DNA from: Bradyrhizobium sp. 138
GTDB lineage: Bacteria; Pseudomonadota; Alphaproteobacteria; Rhizobiales; Xanthobacteraceae
DNA: 64,000 nt
Assembly: GCF_023074075.1 (NCBI RefSeq)
Contig: NZ_JADPKT010000094.1
Coordinates: 1-64,000 of the forward strand
Direction: 5' to 3'
Shown here: one piece after another, positions 25,583 to 34,590 of the stretch
How positions within the stretch are numbered: position 1 is the stretch's first letter
Layout: each line of letters starts with the position of its first letter
Made by a program: the position numbers and the translations under genes
The notes under the pieces: generated by a model
The model's database searches: none
What the model was told of the DNA's origin: nothing
What the model saw: only the letters and a program-made list of their open reading frames with translations

Positions 25583-26809
25583 CTAACCCGACGGACCCGT
25601 GTCCTCGATGATCGGTCCGAACAGCTCCCAGCGTTCGCCGTTGAACTTCATCATCTGCATCTGCTTGTTGACCCGATAGTCGTTCGGTCCGGTGTTGATC
25701 TTGATGCCGGGCAGCGCAAAGCTCGGGACGAAGTCCTTGATGCTGGCGACCTGCTTCATGACGTTCTCGCGCGTCAGGTTGTCGCCGCATTGCTTCAGGA
25801 CCTGCACCAGCAGCTCCGCCACCGAATAGGCGTAGGTGTTGACGGTGTTGAGCTTGTCGCCTTCGGGGAAATATTTGTCCATGAAGGCGAAGTAGGCCTT
25901 CACACCCGGATCGTCCTTCCACTGGGGATCACCGGGGTCCTTGCCGTAATTGGTCGAGATGATGCCCTTGGAGATGTCGAGACCTGCCGGCTTCAAGGTC
26001 GCCGACACCGGGCTCGCGTTGATGTCGAGAATGTGCACCGGCGTCCAGCCGAGATCGGCCAGCTTCTTGATCGCCTGCGCCGCGAATTTCGGTGTCGATG
26101 CGTCATAGAAGAGATCAACGCCCATCGACTTCAGCTTGACCACCTGCGAGTCGACGGTCGGGTCGGTGACCTCGTAGGACACTTCGCCGACGATCATGCT
26201 GGCGGCCTTGTCGCCGAGGCCGCTCTTGAGGCCCGCGAGATAGTCGCGGCCCATGTCGTCGTTCTGGTAGAGCACGCCGATTTTGGCGTTCGGATGCTCC
26301 TTGAGAATGTACTTGGCGTAGATCCGTCCCTCAGACACGTAGTTGGGATTGTAGGCGATGGTCCAGGGATAGTTCTGGGGGTCGTTGAAGCGCGCCGCGC
26401 CGGTCGAGGCCAGCAGCTGCGGCACCTTCTTGCCGTTGAGATATTTTTGCACGGCGGCATTGGCCGCGGTGCCGATCAGCTGGAACGTGAACAGCACCTC
26501 GTCGCCTTCGACGAGCTTGCGCACCTGCTCCACCGTCTTCGGCGGCGAATAGGCGTCGTCATATTGGATCAGATTGATCTTGCGGCCGTTGATGCCGCCC
26601 TGATCGTTGATCATCTTGACGTAGGCGGCCTGGGTCTTGCCGATATTGGCATAGACGGAGTAGGCGCCGGAGAACGGCACGGTCTGGCCAATCTTGATTT
26701 CGGTGTCGCTCGCCCCGGTGTCATATTTCTTTTGTGCGAGGGCTTGAGTGGCGGAGAACGCGAAAGCGAGCGCCGCCGTGGCAGCTAGGAAGGCTCTGCG
26801 ATTGTTCAT
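25583..26809 (-). CDS. Branched-chain-amino-acid-type ABC substrate-binding protein (tandem paralog)
   Basis: A 408-residue periplasmic binding protein. Signal peptide MNNRRAFLAATAALAFAFS leads to a likely cut at ALA before QKKYDTG. The core matches the downstream paralog block by block, including MMKFNGERWELFGPI at the end. The ATG at 26809 follows AGGAGG, a strong ribosome site. Divergence is highest in the signal peptide and in the middle lobe, as expected after duplication with ligand divergence. As with its twin, no other transporter component is nearby. Confidence 0.92.
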   Translation of the reverse strand: MNNRRAFLAATAALAFAFSATQALAQKKYDTGASDTEIKIGQTVPFSGAYSVYANIGKTQAAYVKMINDQGGINGRKINLIQYDDAYSPPKTVEQVRKLVEGDEVLFTFQLIGTAANAAVQKYLNGKKVPQLLASTGAARFNDPQNYPWTIAYNPNYVSEGRIYAKYILKEHPNAKIGVLYQNDDMGRDYLAGLKSGLGDKAASMIVGEVSYEVTDPTVDSQVVKLKSMGVDLFYDASTPKFAAQAIKKLADLGWTPVHILDINASPVSATLKPAGLDISKGIISTNYGKDPGDPQWKDDPGVKAYFAFMDKYFPEGDKLNTVNTYAYSVAELLVQVLKQCGDNLTRENVMKQVASIKDFVPSFALPGIKINTGPNDYRVNKQMQMMKFNGERWELFGPIIEDTGPSG

Positions 26810-26954
26810 GTTGGTTGTTCCTCCTGACGGAATTTTCGGCCGACGGTCTTTTTCCGTTGATTGCAACGGTCGCCATCGCTGCCGAAGATTGTGGAGGAAG
26901 CTTCGCCGCCGCGCAAGGATCGCAGCGCTCCGCCGTAGCGTCTCAGGCCAGAAG

Positions 26955-27316
26955 CTAAGCCAGGAACAACGCAGCCAGCGCGACCGCCGCCGGCAGCGCC
27001 TGCACCATCAGGATGCGGCGGCTGACGGTCGCGGCGCCATAGGCGCCGGCCACGATCACGCAAAGCAGGAAAACGCCTTGATCTGGAATGCGAAGGCTGG
27101 ATTGCCGTGGGCGAGACCCCAGATCAGGCCGGCGGCGAGGAAGCCGTTATAGAGCCCCTGATTGGCAGCCAGCACTTTCGTGATCTCGGCCTTGTCCGGC
27201 GTGTTACGAAACACCTTCAGGCCCTGCGGCTTGTCCCAGAGGAACATCTCCAGGATCAGGAAGAAGACGTGCAGCGCGGCGACCAGCGCCACCAGGACAT
27301 TGGCGATCAGGGTCAA
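26955..27316 (-). pseudogene. DUF1304 membrane protein, frameshifted
   Basis: Reading from 27316 gives a DUF1304 start (MTLIANVLVALVAALHVFF, then NQGLYNGFLAAGLIWGL) that stops early at residue 86 with FQIKAFSCFA. Restoring one A to the A run at 27070-27073 (T on the coding strand) continues FFLLCVIVAGAYGAATVSRR and ends at a stop at 26955-26957. That gives a full-length ~120-residue protein with four membrane helices. Either the gene is a recent pseudogene or one base is missing from a homopolymer in the assembly. Confidence 0.85.
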
Positions 27317-27411
27317 AGTCAGCTCCCCCCAGAAGCATCAGCTTTCGGGTGGACGTTAGCATGGCCGGCATGGCAAGTGCGATGAGCGTGTTTCGATGTG
27401 ATGGTGTCGCA

Positions 27412-27942
27412 ATGGCCAGCCGATCAACCAAACTCCCTGTCAGCTTCGGCCTCGATCGCCTGACGACGCCGATCGGAATCGCCTTGCTGGTCACCGACGC
27501 CGAGGGTGCGCTGCGTGCACTCGATTGGGACGATTACGAGCACCGCATGCGCGAGCTCCTGCGCCTGCACTACGGCGCGGTCGATCTGAGCGACCGGCCT
27601 GCGCCCGCGGCGATGCGGATGGCGCTGTCGGGCTATTTCGAAGGCGATCTCGGTCAGCTCTCGAGCATCGCATGGCGCATCGCCGGCACGCCGTTCCAGC
27701 AGAAGGTCTGGACGGCGCTCGCGCAGATCCCCGCGGGCACCACCATGAGCTATGGCGCGCTCGCCGCAAAGATCGACACGCCGAAAGCCATTCGCGCCGT
27801 CGGCCACGCCAACGGCTCCAATCCGATCAGCGTGGTGCTGCCCTGCCATCGCCTGATCGGCGCCGATGGTTCGCTGGTGAAATATGGCGGCGGGCTGGAG
27901 CGGAAGAGGTGGCTGCTAAGGCACGAGGGGGTGGAGGTGTAG
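27412..27942 (+). CDS. Methylated-DNA--protein-cysteine methyltransferase (Ogt type)
   Basis: A 176-residue suicide DNA repair protein that removes O6-alkyl groups from guanine. The acceptor Cys lies in ISVVLPCHRLIG, and the helix-turn-helix core has PAGTTMSYGALA and AIRAVGHANGSNP. The N-terminal domain is short, as in Ogt. The exact start is uncertain: in-frame starts occur at 27349 (GTG), 27361 and 27412; the last gives a normal length. It is convergent with glnD, whose stop is only 9 bp away. Confidence 0.9.
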   Translation: MASRSTKLPVSFGLDRLTTPIGIALLVTDAEGALRALDWDDYEHRMRELLRLHYGAVDLSDRPAPAAMRMALSGYFEGDLGQLSSIAWRIAGTPFQQKVWTALAQIPAGTTMSYGALAAKIDTPKAIRAVGHANGSNPISVVLPCHRLIGADGSLVKYGGGLERKRWLLRHEGVEV

Positions 27943-27951
27943 GTCGCCCCC

Positions 27952-30741
27952 TCACGCCGCCGGCTGGACCGCCTTGTCGCCGGCCATCACGTGGGTCAGC
28001 GCGCTCTTGATCGCGGCCTGCCGCGTCGGCGCGTTGATCTGGGCGCCGAGGAGGTCGGTGACGTAGAACACGTCGCGGGCGCGCTCGCCGAAGGTCGCGA
28101 CATGGGCCGAGGCGATGTTGAGGTTGAGCTTGGAGATCGCGGTGGTCAGCTCGTAGAGCAGGCCGGGGCGGTCGAGGCCGGAGACCTCGATCACGGTGTA
28201 GCGATCGGACCATTGGTTGTTGATGGTCACTTCCGGCTCGATCACGAACGGTCGCGCCTTGCTGCGCACGGTGCGCCGCGCCACCACTTCGGGCAGGCGC
28301 AGCTTGCCTTCCAGCACGTCCTCGATCATCTCGCCGATGCGGGTGGCGCGTCGTCCCTCGTCCTCGTCGCGGTCGTATTCCCTGGAGATCGAGATCGTGT
28401 CGAGCGCGCGGCCGTCGGTCGTGGTGTAGATCTGGGCGTCGACGATGTTGGCGCCGGCCGAGGCGCAGGCGCCGGCGATGATCGACAACAGCCAGGGATG
28501 GTCGGCGGCGAAGATCGTGAGCTCGGTGACGCCGCGCACCTCGTCGAAGCCGACATTGATCGCGAGCTTATGGCCGGCCTGCTCGCTGGAGCGGACGAAA
28601 CGGGCGTGACGGATTTTTCGCGGGAGCTCGACCTTGAGCCAATAGGCCGGATAGTGCCGGCCGATATAGGCATCGAGCTCGTCCTCCGGCCATTCGGCGA
28701 AGGCCATGCGGAATTCGGCATGGGCAGCCGCGAGGCGCTTGCCGCGATCGACCTCCGAGAATCCGCCGGTCAGCACCGGCTCGGTCTCGTAGTAGAGCGA
28801 GCGCAGCAGCTGCGCCTTCCAGCCGTTCCACACGCCGGGCCCGACGCCGCGGATGTCGGCGGTGGTCAGGATGGTCAAGAGCTTCATCTGCTCGACCGAC
28901 TGCACCACCGCGGCGAAATTCTCGATGGTCTTGCGATCCGAGAGGTCGCGCGACTGCGCGACCGTGGACATCGTCAGGTGCTCCTCGATCAGCCAGGCGA
29001 TGAGCTCGGTGTCGGCCGGGCTGAAGCCGAGCCGCGGGCAGAGCCGGCGCGCCACCTTGGCGCCGGCGATGGAGTGATCCTCCGGCCGGCCCTTGGCGAC
29101 GTCGTGCAGGAGCGTGGCGATGTAGATCACCGCGCGGTGCTCGGGCCGGGACTTGCGCATGAGGTCGCTGGCGAGTGCGAACTCCTCGATGCCGCCGCGC
29201 TCGATGTCCTGCAGGAAGCCGATGCAGCGGATCAGATGCTCGTCGACCGTGTAGTGATGATACATGTTGAACTGCATCATCGAGACGATCTTGCCGAAGG
29301 CGCGGATGAAATGGCCGAGCACGCCGGTCTCGTTCATCCGCCGCAGCACGACCTCCGCATTGTCGGAGGTCAGGATCTCCATGAACAGCCGGTTGGCTTC
29401 GGGATTTTCGCGAAGCTGCGCGTTGATCAGGCCGAGCGACCGCGTCACGTCGCGCATCGCATCCGGGTGGAAGGCGAGGTTGTTCTTCTGCGCCAGGCGG
29501 AAGATGCGGATCAGGTTGACCGGATCGTGCTTGAACACGTCGGGCGCCGCGACGTTGATGCGGTTGTTGTCGACGAGAAAGTCGTCGCTGTCAGGGACGC
29601 GCCGCTTCACCGCGGTCGGCCGCAGCCGCGCCATCATCCGGCTCAGCACCGGCGCGGGCTTGGCCTGCTGGTCCTCGAGCTTGGCGCAGAGGATGGCGGT
29701 GAGGTTTCCGACCTCCTTGGCGACCAGGAAGTAGTGCTTCATGAAGCGCTCGACGTCCTGCATGCCGGGATGCGAGGTGTAGCCGAGCCGTATCGCGATC
29801 TCGCGCTGGAGGTCGAAGGAGAGGCGCTCTTCGGCGCGGCCAGAGTAGAAGTGCAGATTGCAGCGTACCGACCAGAGGAAATCGGCGCAGCGACGGAAGC
29901 TGCGATATTCCTGCGCGTCGAACACGCCGCGCTCGACCAGCTCGCTGGTGTCGCGCACGCGGTAGACATATTTGGCGATCCAGAACAGCGTGTGCAGGTC
30001 GCGAAGAGCGCCCTTGCCGTCCTTGACGTTGGGCTCGACCAGATAGCGCGACTGGCCGCCGCGGCGGTGCCGCTCCTCGCGCTCGGCGAGCTTTGCGGTG
30101 ACGAATTCCGATGCGGTGCCCTGCACCACCTCCTTGTCGAAGCGCGCGACCAGTTCTTCGTAAAGCGGCTTGTCGCCGGTGAGGAAGCGCGTTTCCAGGA
30201 TTGCGGTGCGGATCGTCATGTCGCCGCGCGCCTGCCGGATCGATTCGTCGACCGAGCGCGTGGCGTGACCGACCTTCAGCCCCATGTCCCAGAGGCAATA
30301 GAGGATGGCCTCGGCGACCTGCTCGCCCCAGGCCGTCTGCTTGTACGGCAGGATGAACAGCAGATCGATGTCGGATTCGGGCGCCATCAGGCCGCGGCCA
30401 TAGCCGCCGGTGGCGACCACCGCCATGCGCTCGGCGCCGCTCGGGATCGGCGAGCGGTAGAGATGGCGGGTCGCCGCCGAATACAGAATGCGGATGATCT
30501 CGTCCTGGACGTGACACAGCCGCTCGGCGCAGCGACGGCCGTGGCGATCCTTCAAAAGGATTCCCTGGGCCGCAGCACGCGCAGCGATCAGCTCGGCCTT
30601 GAGCAATTGCGCCATGGCGGTGCGGAACGCGTCTTCACGTCCCTGATGCTTTTCGGCAAGCGCATCGACCGCGGCGGTGATCCGCGCTGTGTCGAAACGA
30701 TCGTCCACCTCGGCCTTGTGCTCAGTCGCGACGCTGTCCAT
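27952..30741 (-). CDS. glnD: Bifunctional PII uridylyltransferase/uridylyl-removing enzyme GlnD
   Basis: A 929-residue nitrogen sensor that uridylylates PII proteins at low glutamine and removes UMP at high glutamine. The nucleotidyltransferase core GGYGRGLMAPESDIDLLF (two motifs, G-G-Y-G-R-G and S-D-I-D) is near residues 112-130. The HD domain has HLLHDVAKGRPEDHS near 560. Two ACT domains follow, with the last ending NIASAHVATFGERARDVFYV. ATG at 30741. It is divergent from a transporter binding protein. All expected modules are present at normal length. Confidence 0.97.
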   Translation of the reverse strand: MDSVATEHKAEVDDRFDTARITAAVDALAEKHQGREDAFRTAMAQLLKAELIAARAAAQGILLKDRHGRRCAERLCHVQDEIIRILYSAATRHLYRSPIPSGAERMAVVATGGYGRGLMAPESDIDLLFILPYKQTAWGEQVAEAILYCLWDMGLKVGHATRSVDESIRQARGDMTIRTAILETRFLTGDKPLYEELVARFDKEVVQGTASEFVTAKLAEREERHRRGGQSRYLVEPNVKDGKGALRDLHTLFWIAKYVYRVRDTSELVERGVFDAQEYRSFRRCADFLWSVRCNLHFYSGRAEERLSFDLQREIAIRLGYTSHPGMQDVERFMKHYFLVAKEVGNLTAILCAKLEDQQAKPAPVLSRMMARLRPTAVKRRVPDSDDFLVDNNRINVAAPDVFKHDPVNLIRIFRLAQKNNLAFHPDAMRDVTRSLGLINAQLRENPEANRLFMEILTSDNAEVVLRRMNETGVLGHFIRAFGKIVSMMQFNMYHHYTVDEHLIRCIGFLQDIERGGIEEFALASDLMRKSRPEHRAVIYIATLLHDVAKGRPEDHSIAGAKVARRLCPRLGFSPADTELIAWLIEEHLTMSTVAQSRDLSDRKTIENFAAVVQSVEQMKLLTILTTADIRGVGPGVWNGWKAQLLRSLYYETEPVLTGGFSEVDRGKRLAAAHAEFRMAFAEWPEDELDAYIGRHYPAYWLKVELPRKIRHARFVRSSEQAGHKLAINVGFDEVRGVTELTIFAADHPWLLSIIAGACASAGANIVDAQIYTTTDGRALDTISISREYDRDEDEGRRATRIGEMIEDVLEGKLRLPEVVARRTVRSKARPFVIEPEVTINNQWSDRYTVIEVSGLDRPGLLYELTTAISKLNLNIASAHVATFGERARDVFYVTDLLGAQINAPTRQAAIKSALTHVMAGDKAVQPAA

Positions 30742-30892
30742 GTCTCACCGGATATAAGAGGCGGCAGGCGCTGTCACCCGCCATTCTCTGGCAATAGTCG
30801 TTCCATGCTGGAAAGCTGCGGCTTCGGGCAAATCTGTTCTCGGCCGGCACGCTTTCAAGGTGCGGATTTTCTCGTTGACCTCTAGATATAAC

Positions 30893-30909
30893 TCATTGAA
30901 AAACAATGA
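30893..30909 (+). promoter_or_regulatory. Inverted repeat TCATTG-AAAAA-CAATGA upstream of the sulfonate-type binding protein
   Basis: A perfect 6-bp inverted repeat with an A5 centre lies 20 bp before the start codon of the binding protein, in an A/T-rich patch following TTGACC (30875-30880). It may be an operator or promoter element for the importer. No matching regulator gene is adjacent. Confidence 0.4.
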
Positions 30910-30928
30910 AGTTTTGGAGGAGGCTGGC

Positions 30929-31900
30929 ATGACCTGGATGACACGACGCGTTCTGCTGGCGGGAGCGGTTGCGCTCGCCGCGACGCCTGCGGCAAAGGCG
31001 GCGGATCCGCTCAAGGAGATCCGCATCGACTGGGCGACCTACAATCCGGTGTCGATGGTCCTGAAGCAGAAGGGGCTGCTCGAGAAGGAGTTCGCCAAGG
31101 ACGGTATCACCGTCACCTGGGTGCAGTCGGCCGGCTCCAACAAGGCGCTCGAATTCCTCAATGCGGGCTCAATCGATTTCGGCTCGACCGCGGGCTCGGC
31201 GGCGCTGGTAGCGAAGATCAACGGCAACCCGATCAAGTCGATCTATGTCTATTCGCGTCCCGAGTGGACCGCGCTGGTGACCGGCAAGGACTCCAAGATT
31301 GCGAGCGTGGCCGATCTCAAGGGCAAGCGCGTTGCGGTGACGCGCGGCACCGATCCGCACATCTTCCTGGTGCGCGCGCTGCTTGGCGCCGGCCTCACCG
31401 AAAAGGACATCACGCCGGTGCTGCTCCAGCACGCCGACGGCAAGACCGCGCTGATCCGCGGTGACGTCGATGCCTGGGCCGGCCTCGATCCGATGATGGC
31501 GCAGGCCGAGGTCGAGGAAGGCGCAAAGCTGTTCTACCGCAAGGCCGACGCCAACACCTGGGGCATCCTCAATGTGCGCGAGCAGTTCTTGAAGGACCAT
31601 CCGGACGCCGCCCGCCGCGTGCTCGCGGTGTATGAAGAGGCACGCAAATATTCGCTGGCAAATTACGACGAGCTGAAGAAGACCTTCATCGCCGTCACCA
31701 AGCTGCCCGAGGCCGTCGTCGACAAGCAGCTCAAGGAGCGGACCGAGCTCACCCATAGCCGCATCGGCGCGCCCCAGCGCGAGTCGATCCTCGCCGCCGG
31801 TCTCGCGCTCCAGCAAGCCGGCGTCGTCGATGCCAAAGTCGACGTGAAGGCGACACTCGACGCCCTGATCGACGACGAGGTCCCGCTGCCGACGAATTGA
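30929..31900 (+). CDS. Aliphatic sulfonate/nitrate-type ABC substrate-binding protein
   Basis: A 323-residue periplasmic protein of the SsuA/NrtA class. The signal peptide (MTWMTRRVLLAGAVALA) resembles a short twin-arginine-like or Sec leader cut after AKA. Conserved parts include ITVTWVQSAGSNKALEFLN, FGSTAGSAAL and RGDVDAWAGLDP. The ATG at 30929 follows GGAGGAGG. It pairs with the permease and ATPase at 32190 and 33047, though a nested palindrome lies between. Ligand could be a sulfonate, taurine or another oxyanion; not resolved by sequence. Confidence 0.92.
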   Translation: MTWMTRRVLLAGAVALAATPAAKAADPLKEIRIDWATYNPVSMVLKQKGLLEKEFAKDGITVTWVQSAGSNKALEFLNAGSIDFGSTAGSAALVAKINGNPIKSIYVYSRPEWTALVTGKDSKIASVADLKGKRVAVTRGTDPHIFLVRALLGAGLTEKDITPVLLQHADGKTALIRGDVDAWAGLDPMMAQAEVEEGAKLFYRKADANTWGILNVREQFLKDHPDAARRVLAVYEEARKYSLANYDELKKTFIAVTKLPEAVVDKQLKERTELTHSRIGAPQRESILAAGLALQQAGVVDAKVDVKATLDALIDDEVPLPTN

Positions 31901-31901
31901 T

Positions 31902-32156
31902 CCTCTTACCCTCCCGCTTGCGGGCCGGGGTATCGGATATGGAGCGATCTCGCCTGTGGCCATCCTTCGAGACGCCCGCCGTTGGCGGCCCTCAGGATGA
32001 GGATCGAGGGCGTTGCGCCAGTTTCAACAGGCTCCGATGCTGCTTAGCCTCATCCTGAGGAGCCCGCACAAAGCGGGCGTCTCGAAGGACGAGGCGCGCG
32101 CTCAGCTCGCAAAGAGCCACATGCGATTCCCCTGCCCTCCAGGGGAGGGTAAGAGG
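31902..32156. repeat. Nested palindromic element inside an ABC importer locus
   Basis: The outer arms are an exact 14-bp inverted repeat: CCTCTTACCCTCCC at 31902-31915 and GGGAGGGTAAGAGG at 32143-32156. Nested within, from about 31961 to 32090, are the arms CATCCTTCGAGACGC...CTCAGGATGAGG and their inverse CCTCATCCTGAGG...GCGTCTCGAAGGA. Two repeat families are thus stacked one inside the other, between the binding protein and the permease. Inference: one element inserted into another. Confidence 0.85.
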
Positions 32157-32189
32157 CTCCTTGCATTCCCTCGTCAGACGCGCTTGCTA

Positions 32190-33041
32190 ATGACCATGAT
32201 CTCCGACGCGCCAGTCCTGCAACAAGCCTCCGAACCAGCCGAAAGCGCTGCCGCGCCGTCGCGGCTGTCGCGCTATGCGCGGCCGATGCTGGGACTGCTG
32301 CTGCCGTTGACGCTCGCGCTCGGTTGGGAACTCGTGGTCTGGCTCGGCTGGTCCAACGGTCGGCTGGTGCCGCCGCCCTCGCGCATCTTTGCCACCATCG
32401 CCGAGCTCGCCCGCTCTGGCGAGCTGGTCCGCCACATCACCGCGACGCTGTGGCGCGTCGCGCTCGGCTTCGCATTCGGCGTGGTCGCAGGCACGTTGCT
32501 GGGGGCCATCTCCGGCTATTGGTCGCTCGCGCGCCGGCTGCTCGATCCGACCGTGCAGGCGCTGCGCGCGATCCCGTCGCTCGCCTGGGTGCCGCTGTTC
32601 ATCCTCTGGCTCGGCATCTTCGAGACCTCGAAGGTTGCGCTGATCGCGGTCGGCGTGTTCTTCCCGGTCTATCTCGGCGTGATGGGCGCGATCCTCTCGG
32701 TCGACCGCAAGATCGTGGAGGTCGGTCGCACCTTCCGCCTGTCCGGCCCGGCGATGATCCGCCGCATCCTGTTGCCCGCCGTGTTGCCGGCCTATGTCGT
32801 ATCCCTGCGCGTCGGGCTCGGCCTCGGCTGGATGTTCGTGGTCGCGGCCGAGCTGATCGGCGCCTCCGAAGGCCTTGGCTATCTCCTGCTCGACGGCCAG
32901 CAGCTCGGTAAGCCCGCGCAGATCCTGGCAGCGATCGTGATCTTCGCCATCCTCGGCAAGCTCACCGATTGGCTCATCGAAGTCGCCGCCGCGCCGTTCC
33001 TCCGCTGGCAGGATGCCTTCGTCCGCGCGAAGGGGGCCTAA
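32190..33041 (+). CDS. ABC transporter permease (SsuC/TauC type)
   Basis: A 283-residue integral-membrane permease. About six helices follow an N-terminal ~35-residue cytosolic part. The EAA-loop region reads EVGRTFRLSGPAMIRRILLPAVLP, in two parts, which contacts the ATPase. The opening VPPPSRIFATIAEL and LRAIPSLAWVPLFILWLGI are typical of sulfonate/nitrate/taurine permeases. The ATG at 32190 is used (a second ATG is two codons in). It is 5 bp from the ATPase start, so the two are translationally coupled. Confidence 0.92.
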   Translation: MTMISDAPVLQQASEPAESAAAPSRLSRYARPMLGLLLPLTLALGWELVVWLGWSNGRLVPPPSRIFATIAELARSGELVRHITATLWRVALGFAFGVVAGTLLGAISGYWSLARRLLDPTVQALRAIPSLAWVPLFILWLGIFETSKVALIAVGVFFPVYLGVMGAILSVDRKIVEVGRTFRLSGPAMIRRILLPAVLPAYVVSLRVGLGLGWMFVVAAELIGASEGLGYLLLDGQQLGKPAQILAAIVIFAILGKLTDWLIEVAAAPFLRWQDAFVRAKGA

Positions 33042-33046
33042 AGGCA

Positions 33047-33832
33047 ATGCTGGCGCTCGACCGGGTCAGCAAGACCTATCCCAACGGTGTGCAGGCGCTG
33101 GCGCGTTTCTCCGCCGAGATCAGGCAAGGCGAGATCATCGCCATCATCGGCGGTTCCGGCTGCGGCAAGTCCACGTTGCTGCGCGCCATCGCCGGTCTCG
33201 ATCGCGCCAGTTCGGGCACGGTGACGCTCGACAATGAGGCGATCAGTTCGCCCCATGCCAAGATCGGCATCATCTTCCAGGAGCCCAGGCTTTTGCCCTG
33301 GCTCAGCGTCGCCGACAATATCGGTTTTGGCCTTGCCGATCTGCCCGCGGCCGAGCGGGGTGAGAAGGTGGCGCGGGCGCTCGAGCGCGTCGGGCTCACC
33401 GAGAAGGCGCAGGCCTGGCCGCGCGAACTCTCCGGCGGGCAGGCGCAGCGCGTCGCGATCGCACGCGCGCTGGTGCCGCAGCCCGAGGTGCTGCTGCTCG
33501 ACGAGCCGTTCTCCGCGCTCGACGCCTTCACCCGCAGGGATCTTCAGGATCATCTGCTCGACCTCTGGGCCGACACGCGGCCGACGCTCGTCCTCGTCAC
33601 GCATGACGTCGACGAGGCCGTGGTGCTGGCCGACCGTGTCCTGGTGATGCGGCCGCGACCGGGGCGGCTGTTCGATCAGATCGAGATCAATCTGGGACGA
33701 CCGCGCGACCGCAATTCGCCGCTGTTCGAGAATTTCAAGCGAAGTGTGCTGACGTCACTCGACCGTTCGCTCGACCGCAGCGTGCCCGACCGTGACGCAA
33801 CCCAGGGTCCCGGTCAGGCCATGTGGTGGTGA
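33047..33832 (+). CDS. ABC transporter ATP-binding protein (SsuB/TauB type)
   Basis: A 261-residue importer ATPase. Walker A is GGSGCGKSTLL, Q loop FQEPRLLPWL, signature LSGGQAQRVAIARAL, Walker B LLLLDEPFSALD and the His is in LVTHDVDEAVVL. The FQEPRLLPWLSVADN block marks the sulfonate/nitrate/taurine subfamily. The ATG at 33047 has AAGG just upstream. It completes a three-component importer with the two preceding genes. The extended tail contains repeated LDRS(L/V) units. Confidence 0.93.
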   Translation: MLALDRVSKTYPNGVQALARFSAEIRQGEIIAIIGGSGCGKSTLLRAIAGLDRASSGTVTLDNEAISSPHAKIGIIFQEPRLLPWLSVADNIGFGLADLPAAERGEKVARALERVGLTEKAQAWPRELSGGQAQRVAIARALVPQPEVLLLDEPFSALDAFTRRDLQDHLLDLWADTRPTLVLVTHDVDEAVVLADRVLVMRPRPGRLFDQIEINLGRPRDRNSPLFENFKRSVLTSLDRSLDRSVPDRDATQGPGQAMWW

Positions 33833-33887
33833 CAATTTCTCTGCGAGCCGGTACATCGAAGGGCGATTTTTCCGGGAGAGAACGAAC

Positions 33888-34397
33888 ATGGACGCTGCAG
33901 AGCTGCGCCAGATGCAGGCTCCGATCAAGGAGCGCTACAAGACCGACCCCAAGACCGCGCTGATCACGCTGAAGGCCAAGGGCTCCACCGATAGCGAAGG
34001 CATCGCCTGCAAGGTCGAGACCGGCCGCGCCATCGCAATGGCGGGCCTGCATCCTGCGACCGGCGGCTCCGGCCTCGAGCTCTGCTCCGGCGACATGCTG
34101 CTCGAAGCTCTGGTCGCATGCGCCGGCGTCACGTTGAAATCGGTCGCGACCGCGATCGAGGTGCCGCTCAGGACCGGCAACATCTATGCCGAGGGCGACC
34201 TCGATTTCCGTGGTACGCTCGGCGTCGACAAGGAGACCCCGGTCGGCTTTGCCGAGATCCGTCTGCGCTTCGAGGTCGACACCGATGCGCCGCAGGACAA
34301 GCTCGATCTCCTGCTCAAGCTGACCGAGCGTTATTGCGTGGTCTATCAGACCATCAAGAACGGCCCAAAGGTGTCGGTGTCGATGCAACGGATGTGA
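33888..34397 (+). CDS. OsmC family protein
   Basis: A 169-residue OsmC/Ohr-fold protein. The family's second Cys lies in EALVACAGVTLKS, and an earlier Cys sits in LELCSGDMLLEAL. A third is in GIACKVETG. OsmC proteins reduce organic hydroperoxides using a reactive Cys pair; whether this one does is inference. The ATG at 33888 follows GGGAGAG. It lies 55 bp downstream of the ABC ATPase and may be part of that transcript. Confidence 0.85.
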   Translation: MDAAELRQMQAPIKERYKTDPKTALITLKAKGSTDSEGIACKVETGRAIAMAGLHPATGGSGLELCSGDMLLEALVACAGVTLKSVATAIEVPLRTGNIYAEGDLDFRGTLGVDKETPVGFAEIRLRFEVDTDAPQDKLDLLLKLTERYCVVYQTIKNGPKVSVSMQRM

Positions 34398-34400
34398 ATA

Positions 34401-34548
34401 CCCACCTCTCCCACAGGGAGAGGTCGCACCCAACGGGTCGCGCCGAAGGCGCGCCCGATGGCCGGGTGAGGGGCTGCGCTCTCGCATGGACCTGACGCCC
34501 TCACCCGATTTGCTGCGCAAATCGCCCTCTCCCTCCGGGAGAGGTGAA
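34401..34548. repeat. Intergenic palindromic repeat, CCTCTCCC type
   Basis: Left ACCTCTCCC/GGGAGAGGT hairpin at about 34404-34425 and right CCTCTCCC/GGGAGAGG hairpin at 34529-34546. Between them GGCCGGGTGAGGG and CCCTCACCC pair across the middle, with a central TTTGCTGCGCAAA hairpin. This multi-hairpin element follows the osmC stop. Confidence 0.85.
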
Positions 34549-34590
34549 CGAGCCCGCGGAAAAATTCCTCAACAATAATAACCCGCGTAA

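Noticed and set aside
27991-30885. A 964-residue open frame on the plus strand opposite glnD
   Set aside because: It is the antisense shadow of a complete, motif-rich glnD. High GC in codon third positions keeps the opposite frame open; its composition (Arg, Asp, Gly, His rich) has no domain.
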